Part shown: positions 51,003-58,831 of the stretch, one piece after another
Layout: each line of letters begins with the position of its first letter
Position numbering within the stretch: the stretch's first letter is position 1
From: DTU019 sp050949825
Lineage (GTDB): Bacteria; Bacillota; Syntrophomonadia; Syntrophomonadales; Syntrophomonadaceae
Length of the DNA stretch: 64,000 bases
Assembly (NCBI GenBank): GCA_050949825.1
Contig: JBMNGL010000003.1
Coordinates: 310,001-374,000, forward strand
Direction: 5' to 3'
Translations under genes and position numbers: made by a program
Notes under the pieces: generated by a model
What the model saw: the letters and a program-made list of their open reading frames with translations, nothing else
The model's database searches: none
What the model was told of the DNA's origin: nothing

Positions 51003-51467
51003 CTAATCTTTCCTTTGCATATTGGTCGATAACGCCTTTATCGCCTGGCGCGCCAACTGGTCACAACGTTCATTCCAGACATCGCCGCTATGACCGGCTA
51101 CTTTCCTGAAATCAACCCGATTATGCTTCATCAAATGCAGCAGTTGCATCCACAGGTCTTGATTGGCCACCTGCTCTTTTTTGCTGTTAATCCATCCATT
51201 GGCCTGCCATTTCTCCAACCAACGCTGTTTAACAGCATTGACAACATAGGCGCTGTCAGAATGGACGGCAACATCCCAGCCTTTCACCTTGAGGGCTTGC
51301 AGGGCTCGTAAAACGGCGGTAAGCTCCATGCGTTGATTGGTAGTCTCTGCCTCTCCTCCAGACAGTTCCTTTATCCTCTCCCCATAGATTAGGACTGCTC
51401 CCCAGCCGCCTGGACCGGGATTGCCGGAACAGGCACCGTCAGTATAGATTGTTACTTCACGCGCCAT
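51003..51467 (-). CDS. rnhA: Ribonuclease HI
   Basis: 154 aa. Degrades the RNA strand of RNA-DNA hybrids. The catalytic DEDD set is visible: Asp in IYTDGACSGNPGPGGWGAVL, Glu in RMELTAVLRAL, Asp in VHSDSAYVVNAV, and Asp in WNERCDQLARQA. The HSGD segment (VAGHSGDVWNE) is also present. Canonical length. It lies 2 bp after the ComFB-like gene and overlaps none. Confidence 0.97.
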   Translation of the reverse strand: MAREVTIYTDGACSGNPGPGGWGAVLIYGERIKELSGGEAETTNQRMELTAVLRALQALKVKGWDVAVHSDSAYVVNAVKQRWLEKWQANGWINSKKEQVANQDLWMQLLHLMKHNRVDFRKVAGHSGDVWNERCDQLARQAIKALSTNMQRKD

Positions 51468-51469
51468 AT

Positions 51470-51763
51470 CTATAGCCTCACTTCATGGCGAGGATTGAGG
51501 CTAACCTGTTTAATCGCCTTCGCCACCGCAACCATCACCGCAGTATAGGTATTTTGACCCAGGGCGTCAGCACGGGCAAATGCTTCTCCCCTTTTACTGG
51601 CAACATAGCGTGGTTGCAGATCGTTAAGGGCCAGGGCGGCAATATCAGCCCGGCATTTCTCACAGGTACACATTTCGCACTTTTCCTCCAGCAACCTTTC
51701 AATTAAGTCCCCAACAGTCTTTTCTACCACATTGGTAATCTGATAATCCATAGCATCCACCAC
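51470..51763 (-). CDS. ComFB-like late competence protein
   Basis: 97 aa. The family pattern is clear: NVVEKTVGDLIERLLEEK, the CTCEKCRADIAALALNDLQPRYV block (split; Cys motif C-x4-C-x2-C region that binds zinc), and a C-terminal helix. ComFB-type proteins are of unknown biochemical function in Bacillus; cyanobacterial homologues have been reported to bind cyclic nucleotides. The start may be GTG at 51763 or ATG at 51751. Directly abuts the HAD gene upstream (no intervening bases). No other competence genes are here. Confidence 0.88.
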   Translation of the reverse strand: MVDAMDYQITNVVEKTVGDLIERLLEEKCEMCTCEKCRADIAALALNDLQPRYVASKRGEAFARADALGQNTYTAVMVAVAKAIKQVSLNPRHEVRL

Positions 51764-52477
51764 TCAATCCAATATAGTAAGAAGATCCTTTACCTTACGG
51801 AGATGATGATCGGCCTCAGGTGTGGCCGTTTCTGCCCCCGGGGCCAACCAGATGGCCTGCATGCCTGCCTGTTTGGCTCCAATTACATCGGTTACAGGGT
51901 CATCACCGATATGTGCCGCTTGTTTCCCAGATCGGTTCAGACTCTGCAAAACAAGTTTAAAGATTTCCGGGTGGGGCTTGGCATACCCTACTTCATCAGA
52001 AAAGACCATTACCTTAAAATACCGGGCGATCTGGTCTTGAACCATAACCTGGCGCAGCACATAACCCGGACTAGCCCCGGTATTACAAATAACTGCCAAC
52101 TGAAACCGTTGCGATAAAAGCGGCAATATCTCTTTGACCCCACCATTCAACTGCGGAGGCACACTGAGCAATGTTTCCGTATAGGCCTTTAAAAGCTCTC
52201 TTTGTACCGCATCTTCAAGACCAATGGCGAGTTTATCCTGTATAATCTGCAGATGCCCCAACGGGCCTATTTCCAAGCCATAGGCCCGTTGAAAATAAGC
52301 CGCCTTTTCCCAGGCGGAATAAAAAGCCATGCGGAGCTCTTCAATAGTATAATAGCAGCCATTAGCATCCAGAACCTTTTTGACATGGTTTGCTCTCAGG
52401 CTATCCAACTGCTCTCGCTGTTCCTGAACATAAAGCGTATTCCAAAAATCAAAGCTGATCACTTCTAACACCAGCAT
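51764..52477 (-). CDS. HAD-superfamily hydrolase
   Basis: 237 aa from the ATG at 52477 (aagga upstream). Motif I is FDFWNTLY: the nucleophile Asp is present but the second Asp of DxDxT is Trp, as in haloacid-dehalogenase-like rather than phosphatase members. Motif II Thr in VICNTGASP, motif III Lys in GYAKPHPEIF and motif IV HIGDDPVTDVIGAKQAGM follow. Cap-1 helical insertion at about 18-90. Substrate unknown. First of a tight run with comFB-like, rnhA and ykgJ-like genes. Confidence 0.9.
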   Translation of the reverse strand: MLVLEVISFDFWNTLYVQEQREQLDSLRANHVKKVLDANGCYYTIEELRMAFYSAWEKAAYFQRAYGLEIGPLGHLQIIQDKLAIGLEDAVQRELLKAYTETLLSVPPQLNGGVKEILPLLSQRFQLAVICNTGASPGYVLRQVMVQDQIARYFKVMVFSDEVGYAKPHPEIFKLVLQSLNRSGKQAAHIGDDPVTDVIGAKQAGMQAIWLAPGAETATPEADHHLRKVKDLLTILD

Positions 52478-52545
52478 CACATCCTTACCGGTGCCGGCAC
52501 CGCTATCAACCCTATTATAAAGCATATCAGCCCTGTACTACGTCT

Positions 52546-52848
52546 TCAAGCTTCCTGTATTTTCTTGTTAGTCTCCTCAGATTGCTTAACATAGGACTTG
52601 ATGTCCTTATCCAAAATGGCCTGATTGTCCTTCTGCCGCTCCTTGTTTATCGCCCGGGCACGCTCTTTAAGAGCACTGTGATCAGTACAATAAAAACCAG
52701 GCCCTTTGAAAGTAATGCCGATATCACGACTTATAATTCGTTCAACTTTCCCTGCACAGGTGGGGCATTCTTGCAGGTTCTCATCAGACATCTTTTGTAG
52801 TTTTTCGAAGATGCCGCATTTTTCACAGCGGTATTCGTACAACGGCAT
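52546..52848 (-). CDS. FmdB-type zinc-ribbon regulatory protein
   Basis: 100 aa. The N-terminal PLYEYRCEKCG...CPTC zinc ribbon (Cys pairs near 8/11 and 28/31) is the FmdB/CxxC_CXXC_SSSS family hallmark; the C-terminal half is a charged helix (ERARAINKERQKDNQAILDK). Members are often linked to formamidase or amide metabolism, but a specific role here cannot be assigned. A purine-rich stretch lies 13 bases before the ATG. Confidence 0.88.
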   Translation of the reverse strand: MPLYEYRCEKCGIFEKLQKMSDENLQECPTCAGKVERIISRDIGITFKGPGFYCTDHSALKERARAINKERQKDNQAILDKDIKSYVKQSEETNKKIQEA

Positions 52849-52875
52849 AATTACAAAACATCTCCCTTTCCAAGA

Positions 52876-53625
52876 TTATATCTGTATCTTTAACAAGACC
52901 AGCAGCGACATGACACCATTCCAAACCCCATGGGTGACCATGGGCACAAATATACTACCGGTTTTTTCGTAGATATAGCATAACACTGCTCCACCCACAG
53001 CCAGTGGAATGGTTCGCCACAAATCCCAATGAGCCAGTCCAAAGACCAACCCGGCCAGGACAATACCCCAAATCGGCCCCAATGCTCCACGCAAGAAAGG
53101 ATAAATCATGGCACGGTAAAACAATTCTTCTGCTGCGGGTGCCAGTACTGCGCCCATAAAAAATAGTATCATAAAAGTATAGCCATTATCCGCATTGCGC
53201 AGCATGGTCTCGAACAATTGCGGGGCAATATCAGGCTGCAGACGGCTGAGCGGCCAGCTCATGGCCAGCATAAACAGGACCAGCAATATTCCGAAGCCAC
53301 ATCCGTATTTCAGCAGCTCCTGCATAGAAGCCGGGCGCAGACCCAAATCTGCCCAAGAGGCCTTTTTAGTCCCCACTGAAAATATAAGTACCAGTCCTAT
53401 GGTAGCCAGGAATTGAGCCATCGCCACCAGGTAAAACCTGCCCAGGGGCTGATTCTCCAACCACCACGAATGCAGGCTGTATGATCCCACCACGGTAGTG
53501 ATAATAAAAACGCCACAGTAGACCAAAACAATTTCCAGCAGTCCCCAGCATGGCTGCTTGCGCCCTTCAGGCAAACCTATCAACCCCTTACAATAGTTAA
53601 TTATACCCCGTCCCCAAAGCCACAT
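52876..53625 (-). CDS. CPBP-family intramembrane metalloprotease (Abi domain)
   Basis: 249 aa with about seven hydrophobic segments. CAAX-protease/bacteriocin-processing (CPBP) motifs are all present: EELFYR (EExxxR, about residue 166), FGLAHWD (FxxxH) and THGVWNG (HxxxN). Such proteases cleave unknown membrane substrates and often give bacteriocin immunity or membrane stress responses. Same strand as the FmdB-like gene, 27 bp upstream of it. Ribosome site weak. Confidence 0.92.
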   Translation of the reverse strand: MWLWGRGIINYCKGLIGLPEGRKQPCWGLLEIVLVYCGVFIITTVVGSYSLHSWWLENQPLGRFYLVAMAQFLATIGLVLIFSVGTKKASWADLGLRPASMQELLKYGCGFGILLVLFMLAMSWPLSRLQPDIAPQLFETMLRNADNGYTFMILFFMGAVLAPAAEELFYRAMIYPFLRGALGPIWGIVLAGLVFGLAHWDLWRTIPLAVGGAVLCYIYEKTGSIFVPMVTHGVWNGVMSLLVLLKIQI

Positions 53626-53734
53626 CCAACAGCTTTTTATTATAACCGCCCATAGTCATACTGCATCTCGTCTCCCCGGTCAGAGACGATAAATACTGGG
53701 AAAATATCTTTTTTATCAAGCGCTTGGGATAAAC

Positions 53735-54120
53735 ATGCACTGAACGGCAGGACGAAGGCGAGCGGCGAAAGGGGGCGAGTCCCTTGCACGGGGCAAGAGG
53801 GCCACCCTACATGGACGCGAATTAGTTCGGTGCCCGTGAGGCATACAGACGTTGTTGCCTGTGCGAATGACAGTAGCCCGCTCCGCTGCTCAGGTTTGCC
53901 ATTGTCATCCTGGGCGAAAACTGTCATCCTGAGCGAACACTGTCATCCTGAGCGGAGCGAAGGATCTTAACCCGGGGTTCTTCGCCACGCTCAGAATTCC
54001 CATGTGTTACCACATCACGATAAACGAAAAGGTGACAAAAACAAGGGGCTTTCATAGCAATGACAATTGCGCTTAAAGGTGAGCGGCGAATATTTATGCA
54101 TTCGAACTTGCGAGTGGAAT
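53735..54120. repeat. Composite dispersed repeat block
   Basis: The ~500-bp gap holds repeat modules. Left part (gcggcgaaagggggcgag ... accctacatgga ... gaattag) is shared with 56500-56540. The middle has three tgtcatcctg-gag/c cores, ending gcggagcgaaggatct. The right part gacaaaaaca-gggg-ctttcatagcaa matches 265-300, and gaatatttatgcattc at 54090 matches 56598. A 95-codon minus-strand frame here is composed of repeat and not called. Confidence 0.85.
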
Positions 54121-54127
54121 CAAAGGT

Positions 54128-54553
54128 CTAGCCAACAAAAATCAAGGTGAGCAGAACAATCAAGGAATGAGAAAAAAACCCCATCGCACTTACTCGCTCC
54201 ACCTTCCAGTCGAAAATCCCTGTGGATGCAATCGTGCCTGCAAAAAAGGCGCGCAAGGCACGAAGCACCTTGGCCAGATGCCATACCTCAACCGCTATGA
54301 TTAAAAGCGTTAATGCCAGGGTAACTGGATTTGATATGACCAGAAACACCAGGCCGAAATAAACCATTTCAAACAAAAGCGAAACACCCAGCAACACCCA
54401 CAAGGATTTGGGCTTGCTTTCCTGCAGCCAGTTCTGCAGGGCATGTGATAAATCCAGTTCAAATTCCTGGGGATTGCCTCTGATAATCTTCACAAAGTAC
54501 ATACTATAAACAATGAGGATAAACATGGCCAGCAGGCCTAAGAGGATTTTCAC
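54128..54553 (-). CDS. Small integral membrane protein, unknown
   Basis: 141 aa from a GTG at 54553, chosen because aaaggtg lies 8 bases upstream; an in-frame TTG extends it to 54592. Four hydrophobic stretches: VKILLGLLAMFILIVYSMYF, the central LWVLLGVSLLFEMVYFGLVF and VTLALTLLIIAVEVWHLAKV, and a C-terminal SHSLIVLLTLIFVG. No charged or metal-binding signature stands out. Downstream of fixCX on the same strand by about 90 bp; function unknown. Confidence 0.7.
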   Translation of the reverse strand: MKILLGLLAMFILIVYSMYFVKIIRGNPQEFELDLSHALQNWLQESKPKSLWVLLGVSLLFEMVYFGLVFLVISNPVTLALTLLIIAVEVWHLAKVLRALRAFFAGTIASTGIFDWKVERVSAMGFFSHSLIVLLTLIFVG

Positions 54554-54642
54554 CTCGCCACACCTTTCCAACGATATTTCCCAGTATATCAATATATCAT
54601 ACTCTGCCCATTAACCAAAGGGTCGGGTCGAGCCATTTTTTA

Positions 54643-54927
54643 TCAGCCATAGCGGAATTGAACCCCGCTGCCGCCAGCAGGAAAATCCCACTCCAATACT
54701 TCAGTCCCACAGGCGATGCGGCAGGTGCCGCATTCCAGGCAGCCATCGATAGTGAATTCCACTTCACCCTGTTCGTTTTCCCGATACAAGCCGGCCGGGC
54801 ATAATAAGACGGCCCGCTTGACACGAGGGTCTTTGTTCATACCATTTTTAATACGTATATGCGGCACAGAATCGGGTTTGAATACATTGACACCAAGCTT
54901 GGCCTTTAATCCCATTATTTCACTCAT
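54643..54927 (-). CDS. fixX: Ferredoxin-like protein FixX
   Basis: 94 aa from the ATG at 54927 (ggtgagg upstream), overlapping the fixC stop by 4 bases (ATGA). FixX is the small Fe-S partner of the FixC flavoprotein. The conserved PHIRIKNG and RAVLLCPAGLY segments precede CLECGTCRIACG, a single-cluster binding site, and the typical terminal GVQFRYG. Two upstream in-frame starts inside fixC are unsupported. Electrons would pass from ETF through FixC/FixX to a quinone or other membrane carrier. Confidence 0.93.
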   Translation of the reverse strand: MSEIMGLKAKLGVNVFKPDSVPHIRIKNGMNKDPRVKRAVLLCPAGLYRENEQGEVEFTIDGCLECGTCRIACGTEVLEWDFPAGGSGVQFRYG

Positions 54928-56216
54928 ATTTTCCTCACCTTTCGCAAATCGCCCAGCATCGCCCACATCTCCGAGAGGGGCAGATACTGCTGCACCGTAG
55001 CAAACATGCGTTGTTTTGGGCCTGCAGGTATCCAATAAAGGTCTTTCATTATGTTACCAATCATATCGGGATAATGGGTGAAAAATCGTTGGGTTTCCAT
55101 CACATAGGGAGCATCTTGAAAGGCAGCAAAGTCTTCTAAAACAAAACTGGCCCGCAGGCGATCCTCATAACCTGCCAGGCTGCTTGCTGTAAAGTCCTGC
55201 TTTTGCCTGGCTGCGATCACCGTTTGAGCCGCATAATATCCTGATGCCAGGGCATATTCCATGCCGCGCACCGTAAGTCCCAAATTCATAGCCAACCCGG
55301 CCGCATCACCCGCCACTAAGATTCCGTCCCCATAAAGTCTGGTCAGAGCATGATAACCGCCTTCAGGGATCAGGTGGGCGGAGTATTCCATAACCTGCCC
55401 GCCGCGGATCAAAGCATCCACCTCCGGCCTCTGTTTAAACAAATCCAGTAGTTCAGGAATGGACGGTATGGCTTTACTATCAATAACATCCTGTATGCCG
55501 ATTACCAGACCCAAACTGACGCTGCTCCGATTGGTATAGAGAAAGCCGCCCCCGAACAAACCTTGCGTGACCTCACCCATGTACAGGCGGGCTGCACCCT
55601 CCTCTCCCTTCAGACCGAAGCGTTCTTCAATTACGGTAGAGTCCAGTTCTATGACTTCTTTTAAGCCGACCCCATGATGCCTGGGCTGTCCAGGCTTTCT
55701 TAATCCAGCCTTTTCCGCTGTCAGTGACAATACTCCATCACAGGCCAGGACCACCTCGGCATGCAATTCATCACCGGCAGCCACTACCCCCTGCACCCGG
55801 CCTTGTTCCAGGATAACATCATCTACCCGGCAAGAGGGCACCAGCATGGCTCCTTGCGCTTCGGCTTCCCCGGCCAGCCAGCGATCAAACTTGGCACGGA
55901 GTACACTGTAGCTCTGTCCTGGCGGCTGGGCCAGTTCATTCCCATAATACTCTGTACTCAAAGAGCGTTCCTTGGCCATGATGGTCAGACCTTCCCGGGC
56001 AATACGTCTTTCCAGCGGAGCCCTGGACCAAAATTCGGGAAATAGGTCTCTGACCGGATTAATATAAAGCCGTCCTCCGCTTACATTTTTTGCCCCGGGA
56101 TAATCACCCCGCTCCAATACAACCACTTCCAGTCCTGCTTTAGCCAGGCAATATGCCGCTGCCAGGCCAGCCAGGCCTGCCCCTACCACTATGGCATCAA
56201 ATTTCTCCTCCAAGAC
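54924..56216 (-). CDS. fixC: FAD-dependent oxidoreductase FixC (ETF-quinone oxidoreductase type)
   Basis: 430 aa from the TTG at 56216, 7 bases after ggagg; the frame runs open to 56309 without support. FAD-binding dinucleotide fold DAIVVGAGLAGLAAAYCLAK at the N terminus, PGAKNVSGGRLY, GDAAGLAMNLGLTVRGMEYA near residue 300, and the extended RFFTHYPDMIGNIMKDLYW tail identify the FixC family. It normally partners with FixAB/EtfAB. No fixAB is adjacent; the only ETF genes in the window are at 18304-20035. Coupled to fixX. Confidence 0.94.
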   Translation of the reverse strand, partial: VLEEKFDAIVVGAGLAGLAAAYCLAKAGLEVVVLERGDYPGAKNVSGGRLYINPVRDLFPEFWSRAPLERRIAREGLTIMAKERSLSTEYYGNELAQPPGQSYSVLRAKFDRWLAGEAEAQGAMLVPSCRVDDVILEQGRVQGVVAAGDELHAEVVLACDGVLSLTAEKAGLRKPGQPRHHGVGLKEVIELDSTVIEERFGLKGEEGAARLYMGEVTQGLFGGGFLYTNRSSVSLGLVIGIQDVIDSKAIPSIPELLDLFKQRPEVDALIRGGQVMEYSAHLIPEGGYHALTRLYGDGILVAGDAAGLAMNLGLTVRGMEYALASGYYAAQTVIAARQKQDFTASSLAGYEDRLRASFVLEDFAAFQDAPYVMETQRFFTHYPDMIGNIMKDLYWIPAGPKQRMFATVQQYLPLSEMWAMLGDLRKVRKI

Positions 56217-56339
56217 CACACCTCCGTTTACGATTGACTGACCCGATTCAAGGTTTTGTAAATGAATTCGCTTACCCCGATTTGAACTCCTTCCCTGCCC
56301 GACACACATTATTTATTTGTGACCAATCCCGTCACCATC

Positions 56340-56385
56340 AGAAAAAGCAAAAGGGCCGTCCCTTAAAGGATATGGCCCCTTAATA
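56340..56385 (-). terminator. Probable terminator of the MoxR-VWA operon
   Basis: A 9-bp stem with one bulge (56351-56359 with 56372-56381) is followed on the minus strand by ttgctttttc. It lies 250 bp downstream of the VWA gene, beyond a dispersed repeat. Confidence 0.5.
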
Positions 56386-56439
56386 TCAAAACATTGATGC
56401 CCCTGCAAAAAACCAAATTAAGTTGTTTGAATGTATAAA

Positions 56440-56625
56440 TATGTAGGAGCCGTTAGACGGAACATGGCAGCAACACCCTGCGAAGGCGAACGACGAAAGG
56501 GGGCGAGAGGGCTACCCTACATGGATGTGAATTAGCCCGGTACCCCTTTCGTCGTGAGACCAGCAGATGGTGTTGCCCATGAGAAGTCTGGCGACGAATA
56601 TTTATGCATTCAAACCTGCGAATTA
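56440..56625. repeat. Dispersed repeat, related to 53735-54120
   Basis: Shares gcgaaggcgaacgacgaaag-like, aaagggggcgaga, ggctaccctacatgga and gaatatttatgcattc words in the same order as the block at 53.7-54.1 kb, with insertions and deletions between them. It fills most of the gap between fixC and the VWA gene. Confidence 0.8.
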
Positions 56626-56635
56626 CCTTTTTTGC

Positions 56636-57847
56636 TCAGTTAGCCTGAGCCATGCGGCGGCTGCGCAGTGCGGAAATGGCCCGTTCCAATCCGTCGATGG
56701 TTAGCTCCTCCATCGGAAAAACCTCATTGATCTTTTTAATGGTATAAGAACCTTCCATCCAATCCCAGTATTTTTGCGCAATTGGGTTCAGCCAAACCGA
56801 ATATTCAAAATGCTGACGCAGGCGACGCAGCCATTCAATGCCTGCTTTTTCATTGTAAAGATCCCAATCGATAACCCCGCCTGAGCGCATCAATTCGTAT
56901 GGCGCCATACTGGCGTCCCCCACAATAATCACCCGATAGTCAGGACTCAAGTTTTGCAGTATGTATTCAGTACTGGTGTAATCATTGTTGGAACAAGCCG
57001 AGGTATGATACAACCAATCATAAATACAATTATGAAAATAGAATACCTTCAGATCCTTAAAATGGCTGGAGCGGTGAACCGCCGTAAATAATTGATTGCA
57101 CAAACGGCTGAAGGCTGCCATGGAGCCTCCGGCATCCATCAACAAAAGCACCTTGATGCTGTTTTCACGCGGTCTTTCCCACACCAACTCCAAGCGGCCC
57201 GCATTCTGACAGGTCTTATCAATGGTCGCCTCCAGATCCAGTTCAGTTTTGGCCCCATCCAGGCGCGAAGTAAACTGGCGCAACTTGCGTAAAGCCACCT
57301 GGAACTGCCGCACCCCCAGGGTCTCATCAGAACGGAACTCCTGAAAACGGCGCATTCCCGCTACTTTTACCGCAGAAAGATTCCTGGATTGACCGCCGAT
57401 TCTTATCCCCCCGGGGTGGAATCCTGAGTGCCCGAAAGGAGAAGTCCCCCCGGTTCCAATCCAGTGATTTCCGCCATGGTGCTCTTCCTGTTGTTCCTGC
57501 AGCCTTTCTTCCAGCATCCTTTTTAATTCATCCCAATCCAATTGCTTATGGGCCTGGCGCATTTCGTCGGTGATCTCCAGCAAGGGCAGTTCTTTATCCA
57601 ACCATTCCCAGATCTTTTCAGGCAGGCCTTCCGGGGTTGCGATTCCTTCAAAGAAATGCGCAAATGCCAGATCGAAACGATCGTAATGGGCTTCACTCTT
57701 TACCAGGATGGCCCGACACAGATAATAAAAGCCGGTTAAACTGGAGCCGGCCAGGCCCGCTTCCAGGGCTTCAAGGAGCGTGTTCCATTCCTTCATGGAT
57801 ATCGGCAAACCCTGGCTTTTTAATTCATAATAAAAGGGAGTAAACAT
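56636..57847 (-). CDS. VWA-domain (CoxE-like) protein, MoxR partner
   Basis: 403 aa from the ATG at 57847 (gaggtg 6 bases upstream; a GTG at 57856 overlaps it). N-terminal helical part with FYYELKSQGLPISMKEW; Gly/His-rich linker (about 120-155). A C-terminal von Willebrand A domain has MIDAS-like LLLMDAGGSM (about 235-244), where Gly replaces the first Ser of DxSxS. Such proteins act with MoxR ATPases to insert cofactors or activate enzymes. It lies 26 bp after the moxR-like gene. No obvious client gene is adjacent. Confidence 0.9.
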   Translation of the reverse strand: MFTPFYYELKSQGLPISMKEWNTLLEALEAGLAGSSLTGFYYLCRAILVKSEAHYDRFDLAFAHFFEGIATPEGLPEKIWEWLDKELPLLEITDEMRQAHKQLDWDELKRMLEERLQEQQEEHHGGNHWIGTGGTSPFGHSGFHPGGIRIGGQSRNLSAVKVAGMRRFQEFRSDETLGVRQFQVALRKLRQFTSRLDGAKTELDLEATIDKTCQNAGRLELVWERPRENSIKVLLLMDAGGSMAAFSRLCNQLFTAVHRSSHFKDLKVFYFHNCIYDWLYHTSACSNNDYTSTEYILQNLSPDYRVIIVGDASMAPYELMRSGGVIDWDLYNEKAGIEWLRRLRQHFEYSVWLNPIAQKYWDWMEGSYTIKKINEVFPMEELTIDGLERAISALRSRRMAQAN

Positions 57848-57873
57848 AAATAACACCTCGCGGCAAGTCCGCT

Positions 57874-58734
57874 TTAACGGTAACGACCTATCATACTGCG
57901 GGTATGAGGTTTGCCATGCAATTGCTCCAGCATCATATCCAGATCCTCGTTCTTCTTCAATAAAACCCCTAAAAAAGGCAGTTCTTTTTTAATACGATTA
58001 GGTGAGATGCCTCCAATCACCAGGGCCTGCAGCCAATCTATCAACTCACTGGTGCTGGGGCGCTTTTGCATATTGGGCAGACTACGCAGCATATAGAAGG
58101 CTTCCATAGCCTGTTCCAACAGCTTTTTTTCCAATTGGGGATGGTGCACCGCAATGATCTTCTCCATCGCTTCCGCATTGGGAAAATCTATGTAGTGGAA
58201 AATACAGCGGCGCAAAAAGGCATCAGGCAATTCCTTCTCTGCATTGCTGGTGATAATCACGATGGGCCTATGCCGGGCCTTGATGGTCTCCTTGGTTTCA
58301 GGAATATAGAAACTCATTTGATCCAGTTCCCACAAAAGATCATTGGGGAATTCCAAATCCGCTTTATCAATCTCATCAATGAGCAGCACCACTGCTTCCG
58401 GAGCCATAAATGCCTCTCCCAGTTTGCCCATCTTGATATAACGCTTGATATCTCCTACATCCTGATCGCCGAATTGACTGTCATACAGTCTCTGTACTGT
58501 ATCATAGACATATAGGCCTTCCTGGGCTTTAGTGGTAGACTTGATATTCCATATAATCAGATTCATCTGCAGTGATTCAGCTATGCTCTGTGCCAGCATA
58601 GTTTTGCCGGTGCCGGGCTCGCCCTTGATTAACAACGGTTTTTGTAATGCGATAGCAATGTTTACACTGTTCCTCAATTCTTCAGATACAATATAACCGG
58701 ATGAACCATTGTATTTACCCTGCAACCTTCTCAT
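57874..58734 (-). CDS. MoxR-family AAA+ ATPase
   Basis: 286 aa. Walker A GEPGTGKTMLAQS (about 39-51), Walker B VVLLIDEIDKADLEFPNDLLWELD (split), sensor-1 IVITSNAEKELPDAFLRRC and the arginine-finger region are all present. MoxR ATPases pair with VWA proteins as metallo-enzyme maturation or stress chaperones. It starts the two-gene moxR-VWA operon; ATG with gggggc upstream. Confidence 0.94.
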   Translation of the reverse strand: MRRLQGKYNGSSGYIVSEELRNSVNIAIALQKPLLIKGEPGTGKTMLAQSIAESLQMNLIIWNIKSTTKAQEGLYVYDTVQRLYDSQFGDQDVGDIKRYIKMGKLGEAFMAPEAVVLLIDEIDKADLEFPNDLLWELDQMSFYIPETKETIKARHRPIVIITSNAEKELPDAFLRRCIFHYIDFPNAEAMEKIIAVHHPQLEKKLLEQAMEAFYMLRSLPNMQKRPSTSELIDWLQALVIGGISPNRIKKELPFLGVLLKKNEDLDMMLEQLHGKPHTRSMIGRYR

Positions 58735-58831
58735 GGTATAAAGCCCCCATATTGTAATTTATTTCACTAAGTAATAATAACAGACTGTTCTCGTATCGTC
58801 AATTGCCGGAGGTGTTTTTAAAACTACAGGT

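Noticed and set aside
53640..53927. 95-codon minus-strand frame
   Set aside because: Composed of dispersed-repeat modules and lacking a ribosome site or recognisable protein character.
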